Assembly (NCBI GenBank): GCA_963931865.1 | Contig: OZ007514.1 | Span: 4,208,084 to 4,272,083 of the forward strand | Origin: Axinella damicornis | Lineage: Eukaryota; Porifera; Demospongiae; Axinellida; Axinellidae | DNA length: 64,000 nt | Direction: 5' to 3' | Shown here: positions 10,972 to 25,814 of the stretch, one piece after another | Numbering within the stretch: position 1 is the stretch's first letter | Layout of the letters: each line of letters opens with the position of its first letter | The notes under the pieces: generated by a model | Database searches by the model: none | What the model was told of the DNA's origin: nothing | What the model saw: only the letters and a program-made list of their open reading frames with translations | Position numbers and translations under genes: made by a program

Positions 10972-11175
10972 CAGTCAAACCTCTGAACAAAGGACACTTA
11001 ATTTGGGAACAATATAAATTCAAGTCTTTTGTCCTTGTAGAGGTTGTCCTCTTCTCGGAGGTTCAAAATGTATTTGAACCATAGGCAAACCAATTATTTG
11101 GGACCTTGAAAAGCGTCCTTTATAGAGGTTTATTATGTCCCTATCTCAGAGGGTCCACTATCGGAGGTTTGACTG
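10972..11175. mobile_element. TA-flanked MITE with CAGTCAAACCTC ends (Tc1/mariner type)
   Basis: This 204-bp element starts cagtcaaacctctg and ends tcggaggtttgactg, between TA at 10970-10971 and TA at 11176-11177. TA duplication and this terminus are typical of Tc1/mariner-derived MITEs in animals. Internal strings such as gtccttgtagaggttgtcc show further internal symmetry. Confidence 0.85.
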
Positions 11176-11517
11176 TACAATCATGGTTGTACTTCTCAGG
11201 GCCATTCTAATGTTTTTCAGTTGTGGATGGACAAATTAAAATGCAACTGCAAGCATCGTTGCTATGGTAATAAAGTAGTGTGTAGAAATCAGAGTTGGAA
11301 AAAACAACTGGGTGGAGGCTTCCATGGCAACGAGGCTACTCCTCCTACTGTATTTGATCATGCAGACTTGGTTGGACGGGAGCACACATGGAGAGCTCCC
11401 CAGAACACAAGTAATTGGGGCCATCAGCCCTTCCTTCACGCAGGACTTCCAACTTGGTTGTACAGCTCACACCAGCAATGTGTGTGTCTTCTTGCCATGA
11501 ATGCCATCTACAGTGAG

Positions 11518-11519
<2 letters not shown>

Positions 11520-11555
<36 letters not shown>
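11520..11555. repeat. 36-base poly-C tract
   Basis: An uninterrupted run of cytosine. Longer or similar runs occur at 27164-27206 and 34984-35010. It opens an artefactual proline frame on plus and glycine frame on minus. The exact length is unreliable in an assembly. Confidence 0.9.
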
Positions 11556-11556
<1 letters not shown>

Positions 11557-11567
11557 CACAGGCAGGC

Positions 11568-11603
11568 TAGTCTCGTTCCCAACATGGTCTGGGAACAAGA
11601 CTA
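11568..11603. mobile_element. 36-bp palindromic micro-element, TAGTCTCG type
   Basis: A palindrome from tagtctcgttcccaac to tgggaacaagacta. The flanks caggcaggc (11559-11567) and tagccaggc (11604-11612) match at seven of nine positions, compatible with an aged 9-bp duplication. Confidence 0.6.
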
Positions 11604-11739
11604 TAGCCAGGCAGCCTGTGTTGTTCTCTCTGACAGTAATAGTTATTGTCACAAGCAAGCACCCAAACAAAGGATGAGCGCAGCTCACTTGGAGGAGCTG
11701 CGTCAAGAAACACAGAACTGTCAAAAACAAGGAGGGGGG

Positions 11740-11779
11740 TAGCCTCGTTCCCAGGCCGTGCGGCCTGGGAACGAGACTA
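11740..11779. mobile_element. 40-bp palindromic micro-element with perfect 9-bp duplication
   Basis: The arms tagcctcgttcccaggcc and ggcctgggaacgagacta are separated by four bases. Perfect direct repeats ggagggggg flank it at 11731-11739 and 11780-11788. Almost nothing but the two termini remains. Confidence 0.85.
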
Positions 11780-12232
11780 GGAGGGGGGTAACTTGCTTGC
11801 TCAGGACAATGAATTGGGGGAAGCTCCAAGCTACTTGTGGGCCGATAGTATGACATTGTATAGTATTCGACTACAAATCGAATAGGAAGCCAATAGGAAT
11901 CAATATTAAATTTTAAGACACCAAAAAATACATCACGTACATTGTAGCTTGTTCTTATTATACAGCATTTTGAGTTACTAACACTGTATATATGCGTAGC
12001 TATACTGTTTGTGCGAGTACAACATAAATGTGTCACAACAAGAGTACCAGTGAATACGATCCATGCAACACCAAACTCACTGTGTATAATAACTAGTGGA
12101 ATAATAATCTAGAATAATAATACACCATCCTTAGTGAAATCTGCAGACCAAGTTTCTTCCTGGCAACAAGAAGTCTGTCAGTAAATAAATCATAGACTCT
12201 AATATTGGTGAACGATGATAAGTTGGAGTTCC

Positions 12233-16749
<4,517 letters not shown>

Positions 16750-17217
16750 TCACTGGCTGTCGCTGCTTCTGCTGATATTGAAAAGGGCGTGATTATAGCT
16801 ACCAGAAACCCACACTATCCCAACCGTCTTTCTGGACTCGACAACGGAAATATGGCGCACCCAGTTAAACGCTACGGTTCTATTTTTATCGCGAACTATT
16901 TATAGTTGTACCCTGCAACGCTTCCCAAAATGGAATAACTATTTTTAGTAACATATCCCACGTGATCCGACTCAATTCCATTACAAGCGCACCTTGCAAC
17001 GGCGAATTCGACTCGACTACAACAAGCTGCGATGGACACCGGTGCATAACGACTTATGCTGGCCATGGAGGAGGGGGTGGGGCTGTCATGGTCTTCCAGT
17101 TTATGTGATAATGTGATTGTGAGTTGCACAGCTGCCCTCGATGAAAAGCTCCAACATAACTGCATTTCAGTTCTGCAGTATCAGTGTTGCCTGGTATGCG
17201 TGCATGTGTACTCTCAC

Positions 17218-17390
17218 CTGTAAATAGGCTGTATGCACAATCTGTGCACTCTTCTTCAGCATCTGTGCAACGTCCATTCCTCAGATGGTGTCCATGTCCT
17301 TCAGTCTGGAAGCCTCAGGTCTCCCCTCATCGATGCCCTTCTCAGCAGATGCTGATGGATTGCATTTGGGCGCCCAATAGCTAGTTGAAA
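17218..17390 (-). other. Candidate minus-strand exon, unidentified
   Basis: On the minus strand an ATG at 17277 opens MDVAQMLKKSAQIVHTAYLQ and runs straight into a donor (CAG|GTGAGA) at 17217. The same frame upstream of an in-frame TGA also reads protein-like sequence (EGRPEASRLKDMDTI). This could be a first exon whose partners I cannot place, or a decayed gene fragment. Confidence 0.25.
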
Positions 17391-17474
17391 GAGACTGCCA
17401 TGTTTAATCGGACAAAGTAGATGCTGGAAGCTCTGAAGGTATGTGTTTATAAGAAGCTTGCGTCGTTGTTATGA

Positions 17475-17546
17475 ATGCTCAGTCCCGTTCCCAGGCCCCT
17501 CCCAGCATTTCCGTTGGTTGCTGTACGAGGCCTGGGAATGAGGCTA
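17475..17546. mobile_element. Foldback element of the TAGCCTCG family
   Basis: The left terminus cagtcccgttcccaggcc pairs with the right terminus ggcctgggaatgaggcta. The target duplication is not recognisable, so it is an older or rearranged copy. Confidence 0.6.
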
Positions 17547-17549
17547 CTG

Positions 17550-18350
17550 GTTTATCACTAACTTGATTGCAAAGACTGTAATGACACGTTCAAGGGGAAG
17601 GAATGAGGCGGTAGTGTGGTGTTCATTTCCCATTGCACTAGCTGTCGTAAGCATAGCTTACATTCCTCACATTATCTGCAAAGTAACTGGTTCTCACTGA
17701 AGAAAACACGTAGATTTTGACCCTTTCCAACCCAATATTGTGCACTGATGTTACATACGTACGTACATACATGTACATGCGTTACGTACATATTATGATG
17801 TGTCACTTCTGGCAATGCCCTTTGTTCTGTGTGAGCAGAAACGTGGGACAGGGGAGGGTGTGTGGGTGCACCCAAAGTGTGCTGGCCATGTCACTCAGCC
17901 TTTGTTTATTAGCACTGGGAGTGCAATTTCTGTCATTTTTGGCATAAATGGAATTAGAAACAAGCCATTCTATCAGCATAGTTATAGTGAAGTGATCTTT
18001 TTCATGAATGTAGATGGTTTTCACTGGGTCTGCAGGGTATTATCTATGCATCCATGCTTTCCCCCCCCCCTTACTTTGCCGCGCAATGGTTCCGTCCCCC
18101 TTGAACGAATGAAACAAGACAAAATTAGCACCCCTTGCCTCGTTCCCAGGAGAAAAGGGCCTGGTTTCCACTGTTTGCACATGCGCTTAATTGAAACACG
18201 TATTCATAAGGGGGAGGGTGCAAATGATGTCTTTGTAGTCACATGGTTGAGCGTGTGATGCTATCTACAAATGTACTTGCTACACCGGTCCTCCATCCGC
18301 GAGATGAGGAGCAGCACAACCACAACTGCACTGCCACCAGCAACAGACTT
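17550..18350. other. Intergenic, no gene seen
   Basis: No supported coding region. There is a short poly-C run near 18061. A segment near 18080-18115 (gtcccccttgaacga) is shared with 14908-14935, a low-copy repeat. A single TAGCCTCG-type end lies near 18137. Confidence 0.4.
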
Positions 18351-18352
18351 AC

Positions 18353-18465
18353 CTGATATTCATTAACAGACGGAAGAGTCTGGTAGCACACTGACTCCAC
18401 CCGGTCGTTGCGACGGTAGCCACACAGTAGGACATGATTTGATAGCTCCTTTTTTTGCTGACACC
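18353..18465 (-). other. Candidate minus-strand exon, unidentified
   Basis: A frame reading VLLCGYRRNDRVESVCYQ and ending NEYQ is followed exactly by a consensus donor (CAG|GTAAGT) at 18352. A possible acceptor (tgtcag) lies near 18462. The peptide has cysteine and charged residues and is not low-complexity. No family is recognised and no neighbouring exon can be linked. Confidence 0.3.
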
Positions 18466-18884
18466 GATTTTGGCGCAAAATCATACCTCAGATTCCATGC
18501 TTGGTGCACCTCTTGTCCTTTAACCACCAACAATGCATGTACCTTGAGACAGCACTGCTGGGGAATGTACCTTGGAAACCTACATGTGTGTAGACACTCT
18601 TGTGCTTCAAGCGCCATTATCTTTCTCTCCTAGGAGTCGACTCAGTCGACTACCTTTCTTTAAAATGAGTAGGTGTGTTCTTGAAGGCATTTTCACCTCA
18701 TGTAAACATACCTAAACTGTAATGCACTTCCAAAGGGTCAGTTCATTTCAGTTTGGTACCTCAGCATCTCCAATATAGAGCCTGGGCCACAAGGGATTGT
18801 GATATGTCATCATCACTTGAGTTACCATATATGGCGTTGCTTTTCTGGAAGGGCAAAAGGGAAATTTATCACTACAACAGAAAA

Positions 18885-18990
18885 ACAGAAAAAACAAGCG
18901 CTTTAGTGAGATTCGAACCCAAGACAGATCCTAAGCTGAGCACTAGAGGCTCTCACTCTACCATACCGCTCACCCATAAGTCCCATGGTC
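18885..18990 (-). mobile_element. tRNA-derived SINE, second family
   Basis: Read on the minus strand there is an A-box-like string (tggtagagtgagag), a B box (gggttcgaatctc) and then a tail of t-rich sequence ending in a run like gttttttctgttttt. It differs from the SINE at 1-180 and 52740-52900. A tRNA pseudogene is the alternative. Confidence 0.5.
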
Positions 18991-19572
18991 AGGAGCCATA
19001 GAGGTATTCTCTGCTGAAACTAGTAAGACTGTGGGCAGAGTTAGGGAGTAGCATTGGAATCTCTGGTAATTGAGTGTGTTATGTTAAGTGAAGATATAAA
19101 AATGTCATGGGATACTCTACCCCACGAGAAATTTTGATTTAACTGCTGTGTTCCTTCAATTAGAATAGCGCTTACGAGTGCCTAAAACTCATTCACTTTA
19201 ATGTTCTAAACACAACCACCATATAAGGGAAACGTATGTTACTATATTTAGAACCAGTTCTAAATTTAGAAGTACACCTCTTTTTGGCTGTATGGGTAGG
19301 TATGCATACAGCCATATGGATCATAAAGCATGTGTGAACACTGAACAGGATACTCAGACATCCCTGGTGGACATCCATTTGTCTACACTGTAGCAGGCCA
19401 TACAAACTTAGGGACTGTGCTCCAGTCCACTGTGTACAGTTCTCAGAGTCAGTTTGGTATCAAGTTATGTGATGCACTTGTGTTGTGTGTGGAATATACA
19501 TTGTAATACCCTCGACTTCAGCTCTGGACATACATTAGTGCAGTAACTCAGTATACTGTAAGTAATATTTAT

Positions 19573-19736
19573 ATACCACTTTGCCGTGCATTACGGGTTT
19601 TAGTGCACGAGGGCAATCTAGTTAACGGTCGAGGGCGAGATAATGCACGAGCCGAAGGCGAGTGCATTATCCGCCCGAGACCGTTAACTAGATTGCCCGA
19701 GTGCACTAAAGCCCGTAATGCACGGCAAAGTGGTAT
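19573..19736. mobile_element. 164-bp long hairpin (TIR-only element)
   Basis: The left arm starting ataccactttgccgtgcat pairs with the right arm ending atgcacggcaaagtggtat over nearly its whole length, with a short loop near 19650. A decayed relative with the same downstream flank (an actacttag string, then ctttgaaaagtg) is at 49815-49950. This is probably the palindromic end region of a DNA transposon family. Confidence 0.7.
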
Positions 19737-20083
19737 CTAAACTACTTAGTGCAACTCACCGACCCGAGACAGCCTTTGATCTTTGAAAAGTGTGCATTAT
19801 CTAGATAATGCACACTAAAGTGTGCAATAAGCGATTTAATGCTCCGTCATGTGATCGATTCTGAGGCGTCTGATTCGTTGAGGGTCACGTGAGTAGCACT
19901 AATAATTTATGCTGCCCTCCATTTCTCTCCATAACCTCCCTGTTTTAAAAGCTTGCTGTTTCTGAGTACCCTGCAAGTGAATTAGTTTTTTTGGTCCTAC
20001 AGTGCACCCTTGCCTCTTCACCACCCCTCCAACTCCAGATGTGAATGCCATACACGGCATAGCATTCCTGCTACTTTCAGCCT

Positions 20084-20138
20084 GGTCAGATCATGCAGTA
20101 ATCAAACCCTCATGGTTTGATTACTGCATGATCTGACC
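20084..20138. repeat. Perfect 25-bp hairpin with 5-base loop
   Basis: The arm beginning ggtcagatcatgcagtaatc at 20084-20108 is followed by ctcat and then its exact complement at 20114-20138. It lies directly before the polypyrimidine tract. Function unknown. Confidence 0.9.
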
Positions 20139-20159
20139 TCATTTGGGGGACATTTGGCA

Positions 20160-20670
20160 TGCCTGCCACCCTCCACCTTTCCACCCCTTCTCTCCTCTAC
20201 CCCTCCTCCTCTCCACCCCTCCATCCCTCCTCCCCTCCACCCCTCCTCCCATCCACCCCTCCACCCTTCTACCTCTCCACCCCTCCTCTCCTCCTCCCCT
20301 CCATCCCTCTTCCTCTCCACCCCTTCTCTCCTCCACCTCTCCTCTCCTCCACCTCTCCACCCCTCCTCCCATCCACCCTCACCCCTCTACCTCTCCACCC
20401 CTCCTCTCCTCCACCTCTCCTCTCCTCCACCTCTCCTCTCCACCCCTCCACTCCTCCTCCCCTCCACTCCTCCTCCCCTCCTCCCTCCTCCCCTCCATTT
20501 GGGGGATGTTTGGTTACCTCCACCTCTCCTCCTCTCCACCCCTCCTTCCCTCCCCTCCTCCTCCCCTCCACCCTCCACCCCTCCTCTGCTCCACTCCTCC
20601 TCCCCTCCATCCCTCCTCCCCTCCATTTGGGGGATGTTTGGTTACCTGCACCTCTCCATCCCCTCTCAGA
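20160..20670. repeat. Polypyrimidine (CT-rich) minisatellite, about 0.5 kb
   Basis: Long run of cctcc, cacccc and ctctcc units on the plus strand, with almost no purines over most of its length. It is interrupted by three copies of a cattTgggggatgtttgg-type linker (near 20140, 20498 and 20625). All three plus frames and several minus frames are open only because stop codons cannot form in this composition. They are not genes. Homopurine-homopyrimidine tracts of this size can adopt triplex DNA. Confidence 0.9.
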
Positions 20671-20898
20671 GGCAGAGAATGATGCCACATAAAATGGTGC
20701 ACTTGCCCATAGCTAACTGATCAGTCTCCTCCGCATGTAGATTCTTGGATGTCTCGTGGTTTGCCCCCCTAATACAGGGAGTGATTATGATGCCCTAGCA
20801 TAGTTCCAATTAATAGATAAAGGCATTTAATTTTCTTTCAGCCAATTGCTGGTCTCCCTAAGGGAGGAGGGGTAAGCAAAGTACTTTATCTATGGGCT

Positions 20899-20945
20899 TA
20901 GCCTCGTTCCCGGGCCCTACTCCATGTGGCCTGGGAACGAGGTTA
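20899..20945. mobile_element. 47-bp foldback micro-element with 9-bp duplication
   Basis: The termini tagcctcgttcccgggcc and ggcctgggaacgaggtta enclose a few bases. The flanks ctatgggct (20890-20898) and ctgtgggct (20946-20954) match at eight of nine positions. Confidence 0.8.
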
Positions 20946-20954
20946 CTGTGGGCT

Positions 20955-22160
20955 TGGAACCTGGTACACTGTCGAATGCTGTAACTACTTGGCCACAATT
21001 CATTCTCGGTTGCAGCAAGGACCCTCAGCAAGGAGAGCAGAGCTATGTACCCTGGAACGAGGATAGTTATTTCTCACTCTCAGCACTCTTAGCAGCCATT
21101 CCACATTGCCTCTCTAATTGACTCAGATTATTACTGTAGCATGCATTTCTCATGCAGGTCACTTGTGTGTCGTGCTACAGTGACCAAACTATAAGATCAT
21201 TAAGGCAGTTCATTCCAACTCTGCTGTTGTAAACATGAAAATTAACAACACTGTAAAATCGTGTCTATTCTATTTTTAGTAACATTTTCAAATTTGTACA
21301 TGTACCCTCCACAGTACAGGTGCAACCTCAGTGACATTGTCATTTTATATTGGTGATATACTACTGAGCACAGTGCATGTATGAATACACTTAAGTGTAT
21401 GTTACTATTTATAGACACTACAGGAAGTGGAAGTGCTGCAGTCACTTAGTGACTAGCTACATGTAGACTAGGTGAAGTTAATATATGCTTTGTCAGCACC
21501 TTGCATGTTACTATTTATAGAACACTATGTTTAGTGTAGTGTAGTATTACCATGCCTACATAGCATACTTCTTTATGCCTCGTTTTCATATTTTACATCA
21601 TGCATGTCCGTGCTTGATGACTGTCTTACCCACTGATGAGTGACACTATGAAATAACTCAGCCTCCGTGTCTGGCACCCCATACCTGAAGTTCAGTAAAA
21701 AGTCAATGGACCACATCTGAAATGTCAGTAACTGTTAATGAAAGACATTTCAGTTCAAACTGACTAATAATGCACTGGTAGGTTGTCATAGTTACATGTG
21801 TGTACATACTCTAACAGAATAGCACAATTGTTGGTTGTCATGACATCAACCCTATACAACCCCCCAGTAGAATCCTTAGCACAATTGATTTAAATTTGGT
21901 TGTCATGACATCAACCCTATACAACCCACCACTACTTGTTTTGGTTGTCATGACGACCTAATAGCTAGTCTCCTGATTACAGTCTGGAATGGAGTATCTA
22001 GTGATGGGACAATGTACTGTGGAGGTATTGGGAATACCCTCTACAAGTGCCAATGATTCTGAAAGTACACAGCAAGCTGTAAGTAGGTGTAGTAGGTAGG
22101 TCAGAACCAAATACACTGGTGTAATGTTAAACACTGAGGAATGTTTGTTTTGCTTTGTTG
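20955..22160. other. Intergenic with a short tandem duplication
   Basis: No supported gene. At about 21827-21930 a unit of roughly 70 bp containing ttggttgtcatgacatcaac is present twice, with a third partial copy at 21940. Otherwise there is unremarkable AT-rich sequence. Confidence 0.45.
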
Positions 22161-22162
22161 AC

Positions 22163-22870
22163 TATAAAACTACGGTGTGCAACCATTAGTAGGCATTGCC
22201 TCGCCAGTCAGGGTTTCTTATGAATTCCAAAGTGTTTTTTTTTCAGCAGATATATGCATGCTACTATCTAAAATACGGGTTAGTTAAGAAATTGGAATTT
22301 GGTCCTTGAGACTGGCAGTCGTGTGAAAATATATAGAGTTGAAGTGCTAGGGAAGTAGGGATTGACAAAGAGGAATTTGCTATGGACTATAGTCTCATTT
22401 TGCCTACTCTCATTTCGCCTACTAAACATCAATGTGTGCTGGAGTGCTACATTTGTTGACAAATTCAATCAGTCCTTGTAACTATACACCTACCTAGGTG
22501 ACAAACAGAACTGCACTACAAAAAGCAGGAAACCTCATACACCCACATCATCCTCAATCTGTCTCATCTAACTACAATGATAATTGACACCTCATGCAAG
22601 CTTCAAACAGCTTCATGCATTCTCAAGCAGTGCAGCAACATTACCACAGCCAGCTGGCCTGGTGCTTCCACAGTTGCTGGGTTAATTATCTTAGTTATGA
22701 TTTAATGATTGCTTTTTTGCAAAATAGCAAGGGATGCATGAGTAGCATATAGAGCTAATACTAGCATTACATCCAAAGTAGCTTTATGACAATGGCACAA
22801 TGACAGGGAGTGTTTGAATGTGCAAATTTTATGTGCAAATTTTACGTGCAAATGTGCAAATGGAAATTAA
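22163..22870. repeat. Segmental duplication block C, copy 1
   Basis: Blocks beginning ataaaactac, then tgtgcaaccattagtaggca, acctcatacacccacatcat and attaccacagccagct, recur in the same order at 27207-28020. The end of the block holds a few tgtgcaaatttt units that are greatly expanded in copy 2. No coding sequence is seen. Confidence 0.7.
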
Positions 22871-23119
22871 AATGGACTACAGAATTAGGTATAAGTTATT
22901 CCCTTTGTTCTGGGCACCTGTGTACCCATGCACAGTGGTCAATTGGTTGCAGACAAGTGAGCAGTATAGCCCTGACAGGAACTTTACTTGTGGCTAGGCG
23001 GAGCTAGCAGTGGCACAGTCAATAAATCATGCCAATCATGGAGGATCGGGCAGACATAAGTTACCATATACGTTTTTACTCTGTACTAACTCCAGCCCAG
23101 CTACTCCTGCGTATTGGTC

Positions 23120-23230
23120 TAGTCTCGGTCCCAGACCCAAACTACCCCAGCATGGATCGTATCTAGTATCACGTGATACTATATAGAAGCGATCCGTGCT
23201 GGGGTTGGTTTGGGTATGGGGCCGAGACTA
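23120..23230. mobile_element. Foldback element with TAGTCTCGGTCCC ends, copy in block A
   Basis: The terminus tagtctcggtcccagaccc pairs with the right end gggccgagacta. The same element, with a small internal deletion, occupies the equivalent place in block B (31530-31627), so it predates the segmental duplication. Confidence 0.75.
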
Positions 23231-23374
23231 ACCTTCACCTCATATAAGTCTTCTGCTATAAAACCCAATAATCAATCAACGTTTGGGGAGAAAGAATCAC
23301 ATAATTATACCCTCAGAACTAAGTAATCAAATACTACTAGCACATTTCAGGGGCAAGCTAATTGTCATAGCATC

Positions 23375-24139
23375 TTAGGGATTTGGGTGGAGTTCAATGC
23401 TATCGGGGAATGTCATGACCGGGTGTGCAATCACACGGGCAGTGGTGAAATCTGGTGCCAGAGGGATGATAATGTTAAAGCCTGATTCAAGTCCCTGACC
23501 CAGTTGACGATTGAAAAGATCATTGTTTTGAACCACGAGGCCGTCGTACGGAACAACATACGCTGGGGTGTTTGATTGCACACGTATTATCGTTGGAGAC
23601 TGTGGACAGTTGTGGATCAGGTAATAAAAAAAGGTCAAGGAAACTCCACTTGGAACTTCTACACCCTCTTCACGTCCCCAGGTCCCAAAAAGCCGCTGTG
23701 TTCCGTTCATGTCTACCGAGTACCCTCCTTGCTGCATATCAAAACATCTTGATGTTCCTTGCCTTCCATTAATTAACCAGCGGTTACCAGCTGATATGGT
23801 GACGTTAATTGGGATTCTGTATGGTGACATGATGGCATTCTGGAAACCACGTCGACCAAGTTCATCAGGTTCAACGCCGGAAAAATTGAGACCAAACCTC
23901 TCATTGAAGAATTCAATAGCTTGTTGAGTAGCTTGTTCAACCTCTGCTTCAGTGAATTTCAGGTCTTCTCGGAAATACAGGAGGCCAGGGTCAGCGCGGA
24001 CACCTAATAAGCTGATACTAGCAATTTGATTAGTAGAGTAGATTAATTCAGCAGAGTGTACCTCAGTGGGACAGGTGTCTGCCTGGATGCACAGACCGAA
24101 AGTGGCCAGAAAGCCAAGCAAGACAATCCAGGACTTCAT
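23375..24139 (-). CDS. Secreted protein of unknown family, copy A
   Basis: Single-exon coding region of 254 residues. The signal peptide is clear (basic MKSW, then a hydrophobic stretch to CIQADTC). The mature part has few cysteines (DTC, SRCFD, HNCPQ), several N-glycosylation sites (NFSG, NVTI, NGTQ) and motifs such as RWLINGRQGTSRCFD and GTWGREEGVEVPSG. I do not recognise the family. An upstream in-frame Met (MLPM) exists in this copy only. The paralogue has ACG at that place, so the shared Met at 24139 is the likely start. An acceptor-like string (ctccattgcag) just before the start suggests an intron in the 5' leader. The paralogue at 31775-32539 differs at roughly a dozen residues. Confidence 0.85.
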   Translation of the reverse strand: MKSWIVLLGFLATFGLCIQADTCPTEVHSAELIYSTNQIASISLLGVRADPGLLYFREDLKFTEAEVEQATQQAIEFFNERFGLNFSGVEPDELGRRGFQNAIMSPYRIPINVTISAGNRWLINGRQGTSRCFDMQQGGYSVDMNGTQRLFGTWGREEGVEVPSGVSLTFFYYLIHNCPQSPTIIRVQSNTPAYVVPYDGLVVQNNDLFNRQLGQGLESGFNIIIPLAPDFTTARVIAHPVMTFPDSIELHPNP

Positions 24140-24654
24140 TGGTAACATTTCTCTGCAATGGAGAAGAGTTAAAATAGTTAGTGGCTACAGCAATGACTAC
24201 AGCTACAAGGATCATTGTTCTCAACCAGGTATAATTTACATTATCATGATTCAGGTATACAGCTGAAACAGGCCTAGACACTTTGAATGATGGGTTTGAG
24301 GGGCTGCTGCAGTGCAGTAAAACAATATTGATTCTGACTAGCTACCTGAGGAGCGTAGCTAGCTTAATCGCTTGCAGTACGGAAAACAGTCTAATAGCTG
24401 CTTTATGCACTCAGACCCATGGCTTTGTGCTAACAGTCAGCATCAACAAGTGATCAGATCTAAGTTCTGTGTCAGACGTAGACTCACAATCCAGTGCACT
24501 TCTAGCTACACAGTCCAAGGCTCAGGTTACTCAAAATAAAGGATTGCGGGAATATGTAGTTTCCTTAGGATGTCAGTTGGGTTGGACTTTACATGTAGCT
24601 ACGCAATCTGCAAACCCCCAGCCCGTTTTTTTTGTACAGTATGCGTCAGAACGC

Positions 24655-24690
24655 TAGCCTCGTTCCCAGGCCCGCCTGGGAACGAGGCTA
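24655..24690. mobile_element. 36-bp palindromic micro-element with paralogous empty site
   Basis: The arms tagcctcgttcccaggc and gcctgggaacgaggcta are separated by two bases. The flanks tcagaacgc (24646-24654) and tcaaaacgc (24691-24699) form a 9-bp duplication with one mismatch. The paralogous segment near 33625 has a single uninterrupted gcgtcaaaaaagctgggg, which is the empty site. Confidence 0.88.
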
Positions 24691-24825
24691 TCAAAACGCT
24701 GGGGAGGAGCCTGGGAATGAGGTTTAAAAAAATCACTTTGTCGTAGCTACATGCACACAATAATTATGCTGGCCTCAGCAATGCACCCTACAGATGAACT
24801 AAATTTGCGAGATGATCATTTATAT

Positions 24826-25331
24826 CAAGGGCGCATCGAGCCGCCGAAGGCGGCGAGAGGGCATGCAACTTCTTATAGCGCACGTATAGACGGCATAGTG
24901 CTGAGTGTTCGGTACAGAAACGCCATCCAAGCGATCTCTAGCCCAAGTACTTCTAGTCCGGCTAGCTCTCCTACCAGTGTAGCAGGCCAAGATTCGGAGA
25001 AAGTATCGCCGGATGCTGCTTTCAAGTTTGCAAACAACATTCGCCGCTCTCGACAACAGCACAACGGCTGTTGCGTAAGTTGGAGGGAGGGAATGATAGC
25101 ATCGAAAGGAGCTCACGCTAGGTAGCTAGGTCCTCGTCAAAGACGCTACAGACGGAATATCAGCCATCTCGATCGTAAGTACAAAAAAGTGACCGCAATA
25201 GGGGCGCGCGTCTACGGTTCACGTGCTTATACAGTCCAAATTTGAATTCTATATTTAGTAACACTCAGCATTTTGCCGTCTATGTACGTTGCATGCCCTC
25301 TCGCCGCCTTCGGCGGCTCGATGCGCCCTTG
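24826..25331. mobile_element. 506-bp element with CAAGGGCGCATCGAGCC ends and 7-bp duplication
   Basis: Terminal inverted repeats CAAGGGCGCATCGAGCC each continue into the small palindrome gccgccgaaggcggc. TTTATAT flanks it at 24819-24825 and 25332-25338. The paralogous segment has a single TTTATAT at 33865-33871 with the same outer flanks, proving the boundaries. Frames inside on both strands have no recognised motif. A 7-bp duplication does not settle the superfamily. Confidence 0.9.
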
Positions 25332-25814
25332 TTTATATTTAGCATACATAATACAACAATGAAATAACTGCCGCAACAGTATATTAGCAACGCCTTCACG
25401 AAACTTACGATTAAAAAACCCGCTAGGGAAACGTACCATAAACAAGCGAAATCCTGAAAGTTCAGTCCCTGTAGAAACGACACACACCCAAGCAATGAAC
25501 TAGCTGGCTGCGTCGTCTTCTGCTCTGTAGACAGCGTTAACTAGTCGGGTCGTTTTGACTTGGCGGTGATGCGGCTCATATTATATACCGGTTGTCAGTA
25601 GAATCCAAACTAGTGCTAGATAATCACGCAGATAAGCTGCGCGGAACTCGCGCGTTGCGGCTGAGTCGGGCAAGTGGAAACGCGGACACGGATGCGGACG
25701 CGGACACGGACACGGACACGAACCAAAATTCATTTTTCAGCCCTTTGCAGTGTAGGACAGAAGCTAAACATGGTTATTCAAGTTGCTTGCTTAGCCTATT
25801 GAACCGTCTTTCAT

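Noticed and set aside
11221..12036. Long frames running through the poly-C tract (polyproline on plus, polyglycine on minus)
   Set aside because: The frame passes through a homopolymer and two foldback elements, and the residues on either side resemble nothing. It is a shadow of repeats.
20143..20720. Overlapping long frames on both strands rich in Ser/Pro/Leu/His or Gly/Glu/Arg
   Set aside because: They are open only because the polypyrimidine repeat cannot form stop codons. All three plus frames are open at once, with no splice or start context.
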